Source: Arcuatula senhousia | Taxonomy: Eukaryota > Mollusca > Bivalvia > Mytilida > Mytilidae | Assembly: GCA_963971305.1 (NCBI GenBank) | Contig: OZ020308.1 | Coordinates: 29,789,275-29,853,274 of the forward strand | Reading direction: 5' to 3' | Length of the DNA stretch: 64,000 bases | Part shown: positions 61,451 to 64,000 of the stretch, in pieces | Layout of the letters: each line of letters starts with the position of its first letter | Position numbering within the stretch: the first letter of the stretch is position 1 | Made by a program: the position numbers and the translations under genes | Notes under the pieces: generated by a model | What the model saw: only the letters and a program-made list of their open reading frames with translations | What the model was told of the DNA's origin: nothing | Database searches by the model: none

Positions 61451-61887
61451 CTTCTGATTCTTTATCGAGAATTTGTCCTCCCTAATACAAGTAAACAGTT
61501 AAAAGAAATTGAATAACACTTGTTGGATAGGATAGTGTGTCACTCAAAGGCGTGTAATCATGTTTTGAAATTTTCAAAATGGCCGCCGTTTCAAAATGGC
61601 GGCCGTCGGAAAAAGTGGGCGGAAATTTTTTTTTATCAGATCGTCTTGAAAATAAGTCATCTGGGTTAAGCGGGTATGCTGAGTTCAAATCTGCACCGGA
61701 TTTGAAATCCGACTTACGGTTTCAAAATGGCGGCCATTTTACTACACCCGCCCCCCTAAAAATGTAAACTTTGTCTGATTTCAATAAAATTTGTATACAT
61801 ATTTTATTGTATTGAATGGGAAGAAAAAGTATCCAAGGCGATTTTGGGCGACTTGTGTGTTGGCATCCCAACACAAATTATAGCTAG
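61451..61887 (+). mobile_element. R-body element, C-class tail
   Basis: CTTCTGATTCTTTATCGAGA start; AAAATGGCGGCCGTCGG; tail ends TATAGCTAG at 61887. Confidence 0.74.
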
Positions 61888-61891
61888 TTAT

Positions 61892-63038
61892 TCTTAGTAT
61901 TCTGTAGTGTGAACTTGTCCGCTCGATGTAAAGAACATCTTTGAAGGTAGGAAGCTGAAACTTCATATATCAAGAGTATGGAGTGTGAAATTGTGTAATC
62001 AGATTTTTCGTCAAAATTGAACGCCCCCTTTTAGGGTAAATAGGGGCCTGAAAATGGCTCCTCGAAATCAAAGTTTTATTTTTAATGGCATTTGTGAACC
62101 GGCTGGTATATTGAAAATCTGTTTATATATAAAATAGGTACTTACAAAAGGTATCATTCAAAAAAAGAAATTTTGAAAATCGGACTTACCGTTTTTCAAA
62201 ATTTTGCAAAAATTCGAAAAAAAAGGGGAGATAATTGAATACCACATTATTTAAAATTATATCAAATCTTTAGTATTTCTAGGTAAAATTTTATTTATTT
62301 AATATTGCTGACGACTTTTATACAGGTATTGGTGTAGAAAGTTAAAGTGATATGCCAAGATGATTTTTTTGGTCGATTTTCAAAATGGACAACCATTTCC
62401 CGCCAAAATTGAAACTTGCTCCGAATTTGATGAAAATTGGATTATAAGGTAATAGTGATATGCCGAGTTAATTTTTGGTATCGAAATCTTTTTATCGACC
62501 GCAATTTTCAAAATGGCCGTCACTTCCGGTAAAAATTCAAGTTGCTCCGATTTAAACGAAAATTTATATCGAGGGTTTTTAAAGGATGCCGAATAGAAGT
62601 GCGTTGTCGAAAATGTCGAAAAATTGAAAATGGCCCCCATTCCGGTAAAAAGTCAACTTGCTCAGATTTTAACGAAAATTGATATCTAAGGGTTTTATAG
62701 CATGGCGAATTTATGTGCGTTGTCGAAAATGTCGAAAAATTCAAAATGGCCGCCACTTCCGGTAAAATTTAACTTATTCTGATTTTAACGAAAATTGATA
62801 TCTAGGGGTTTTATAGCTTCGCGAATTATGTGCGTTGTCAAAAATGTAGAAAAATTCAAAATGGCCGCCACTTCCGGAAAAAATTAACTTACTCCGATTT
62901 TAACGAAAATTGATACCTAAGCATTATAATGGATGACGAACAGAAAAAAATTATCAACTAAGCCAAATATAAACAAAGAGGGGTACATGTACATGAGGGG
63001 ACATTTGTGACTTGCTTTGCGATCACAATTATACCTAG
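61892..63038 (+). mobile_element. V-body element, G-class tail, head not found
   Basis: CTTAGTATTCTGTAGTGTG start; units with AAAATGGCCGCCACTTCCGG near 62510, 62750 and 62865; tail GAGGGGACAT preceded by a duplicated GTACAT. The tail hairpin GTGACTTGC/GCGATCAC contains one G-T wobble. CTAG at 63035-63038. Confidence 0.7.
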
Positions 63039-63052
63039 TTATTATTATTATT

Positions 63053-63286
63053 AAGTCGTCCAAAACAAAGTTTGGGAGACTTATTGTTTTTGCACCGTTT
63101 CTTATTATGTCTCCCAAACAAAGGTTTGGAGACATATTGTTTTTGTACGGTTTCTTATTATTATGTCCCCGAACACGAAGTGTCGGGGACATATTGTTTT
63201 TGCTCAGTTTCTTATGATTATTATTAAGGTCTTTCCCTTTCCAAAGGGAAGACCTTATTGATTTCGTTCTGCCTATTATTATTATT
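63053..63286 (+). mobile_element. Stack of four open heads: C, M, G, F
   Basis: C head at 63053 (AAGTCGTCC variant), M head at 63107 (ATGTCTCCCAAAC), G head at 63163 and F head at 63226 (AAGGTCTTTCCCTTT/AAAGGGAAGACCTT). None of their tails is in the window, so all four elements should close to the right of it. Confidence 0.7.
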
Positions 63287-64000
63287 CTTTTTTTTCTTCC
63301 ACCAGCGTCAAAAAATTGCCTTGACCGATTTTGATGAAATTTGGCACACTTATTCGGCACTGCCTGGAATAGTTACGGCGCAATCGCGCAAAACGCTGTT
63401 TACCCTTGTTATCAGATCTTCTCCGAAACAGTATTAGTTATTAAGATTTTGTTTAGTGGAATTGGTAGCTTACATCCGTGTGATGATTTATCATGCAAAA
63501 ATAATGCTCTAATTTACTTCCTGGTTGCACGCGTATGGCGCAAAGTTGGCGCAAAATGTAAATGTTGTCCGATTTTAATGAAATTTATTTTCCAAGTAGA
63601 TTTGAGGGTCCTGATTACGAATCTGTGGTCAAAATTTTTTTTGCGTTTATTATTGCCAAAATGGCGGTCGTCCAATGGTTGTTTACGTATAACTCTTAAA
63701 CCGTTACAGTTAGTATAGACAATATATGAACAAAAAATAATCGTCATGAAAAGACCTACAATTTGAGTCCAAGAAGTGCATGATTCGGTTGAACGGTTTC
63801 GAAATGGGGGCCGAAACAGGTTTTCGCGAAATACGTTTTTTGCCAATAACATGAAAACCTTAACAGATAGTATATTAGACATGTATATGAAAAATGACCA
63901 TCTTGGCAAGACCTATCATTTAAGCCCAAGAAGTATATGTTACGGTTGAGTGGTTTCAAAATGGCGGCCAAAATCATCATTCAAAGCATAATTGATGCGC
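63226..64000 (+). mobile_element. U-like F-class element, continues past the window
   Basis: Body from about 63287 (TTTTTTTTCTTCCACCAGC, GTCAAAAAATTGCC). It shares ATTCGGTTGAACGGTTTC, TTCGCGAAA and ACGTTTTTTGCC with the U element at 45894-47136, and contains AAAATGGCGGCC twice. ORFs of up to 131 residues here overlap on opposite strands and look like chance frames. No tail is seen before the window ends. Confidence 0.62.

Noticed and set aside
63341..63980. Overlapping ORFs of 74-131 residues on both strands
   Set aside because: They lie in a U-like F-class body that also exists at 45894-47136, where the frames are not preserved.
1671..64000. Autonomous Helitron (Rep-helicase), transposase or reverse transcriptase gene
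   Set aside because: No ORF of suitable length or motif was seen; all mobile elements in the window appear non-autonomous.

Overview
The window looks like a piece of an invertebrate, probably bivalve-mollusc, genome. The evidence is an intron-bearing gene, AT-rich sequence, and molluscan-style repeat signatures (GAGTTATCTCCCC, GTGAGTGAGTGAG followed by GTGTTTTACGC). This taxonomic call is inference; no marker gene settles it. Only one protein-coding gene is supported: a partial minus-strand gene at the left edge (1-1520) with a SWIM zinc finger split across an intron and the start of a YqaJ-type nuclease domain. Nearly everything else is repetitive DNA, and no long ORF to the right of 1.6 kb looks like a real protein.

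The dominant component is about 40 non-autonomous Helitron-like elements, best matched to the Helentron/Helitron2 (HINE) type. Each intact copy has four parts: (1) a 5-prime 'head' of about 50 bp, an inverted repeat followed by a leader ATTGTTTTTxCTCxGTTTC and a (TTA)n tract; (2) a body, often with a 110-130 bp minisatellite containing AAAATGGCCGCC; (3) a 3-prime copy of the head's outer arm in inverted orientation; (4) a 3-prime hairpin ending CTAG or CTTG beside TTATTATT. I use five main head/tail classes: G (ATGTCCCC/GGGGACAT), M (ATGTCTCC/GGAGACAT), T (ATATCTCC/GGAGATAT), C (AAGTCGCC/GGCGACTT) and F (AAGGTCTTTC/GAAAGACCT), plus one C-like variant called Y. Body families are labelled S, V, P, Q, R, W, X, Y, Z and U. 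These labels are mine. Heads are stacked one after another and bodies with tails follow in last-in-first-out order, so the sequence largely reads like balanced parentheses. The simplest explanation is serial insertion of each element into the (TTA)n tract that an earlier element carries just behind its head. Every element lies in the same orientation.

Layout: 1-1.5 kb, gene; 1.7-5.9 kb, S elements; 6.0-16.4 kb, a satellite array with a 1646-bp dimeric repeat (824 + 822 bp monomers) and a 200-N gap at 7503-7702; 16.45-18.1 kb, a near-identical second copy of 4.3-6.0 kb; 18.1-30.3 kb, a second satellite array; 30.3-33.0 kb, the remainder of the F-class element in which the satellite sits, with a long inverted repeat; 33-64 kb, dense nested elements of all classes, plus two TA-flanked inverted-repeat DNA transposons (39996-40942 and 44541-45815). 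The window ends inside a stack of four open heads.

The two satellite arrays share the same order of variant monomers, and array 1 stops abruptly inside a monomer at 16448. So 4332-16448 and 16450-27194 are either a very recent tandem duplication or an assembly redundancy. The gap also appears to be flanked by overlapping sequence. Quantitative statements about the array should wait for long-read confirmation.
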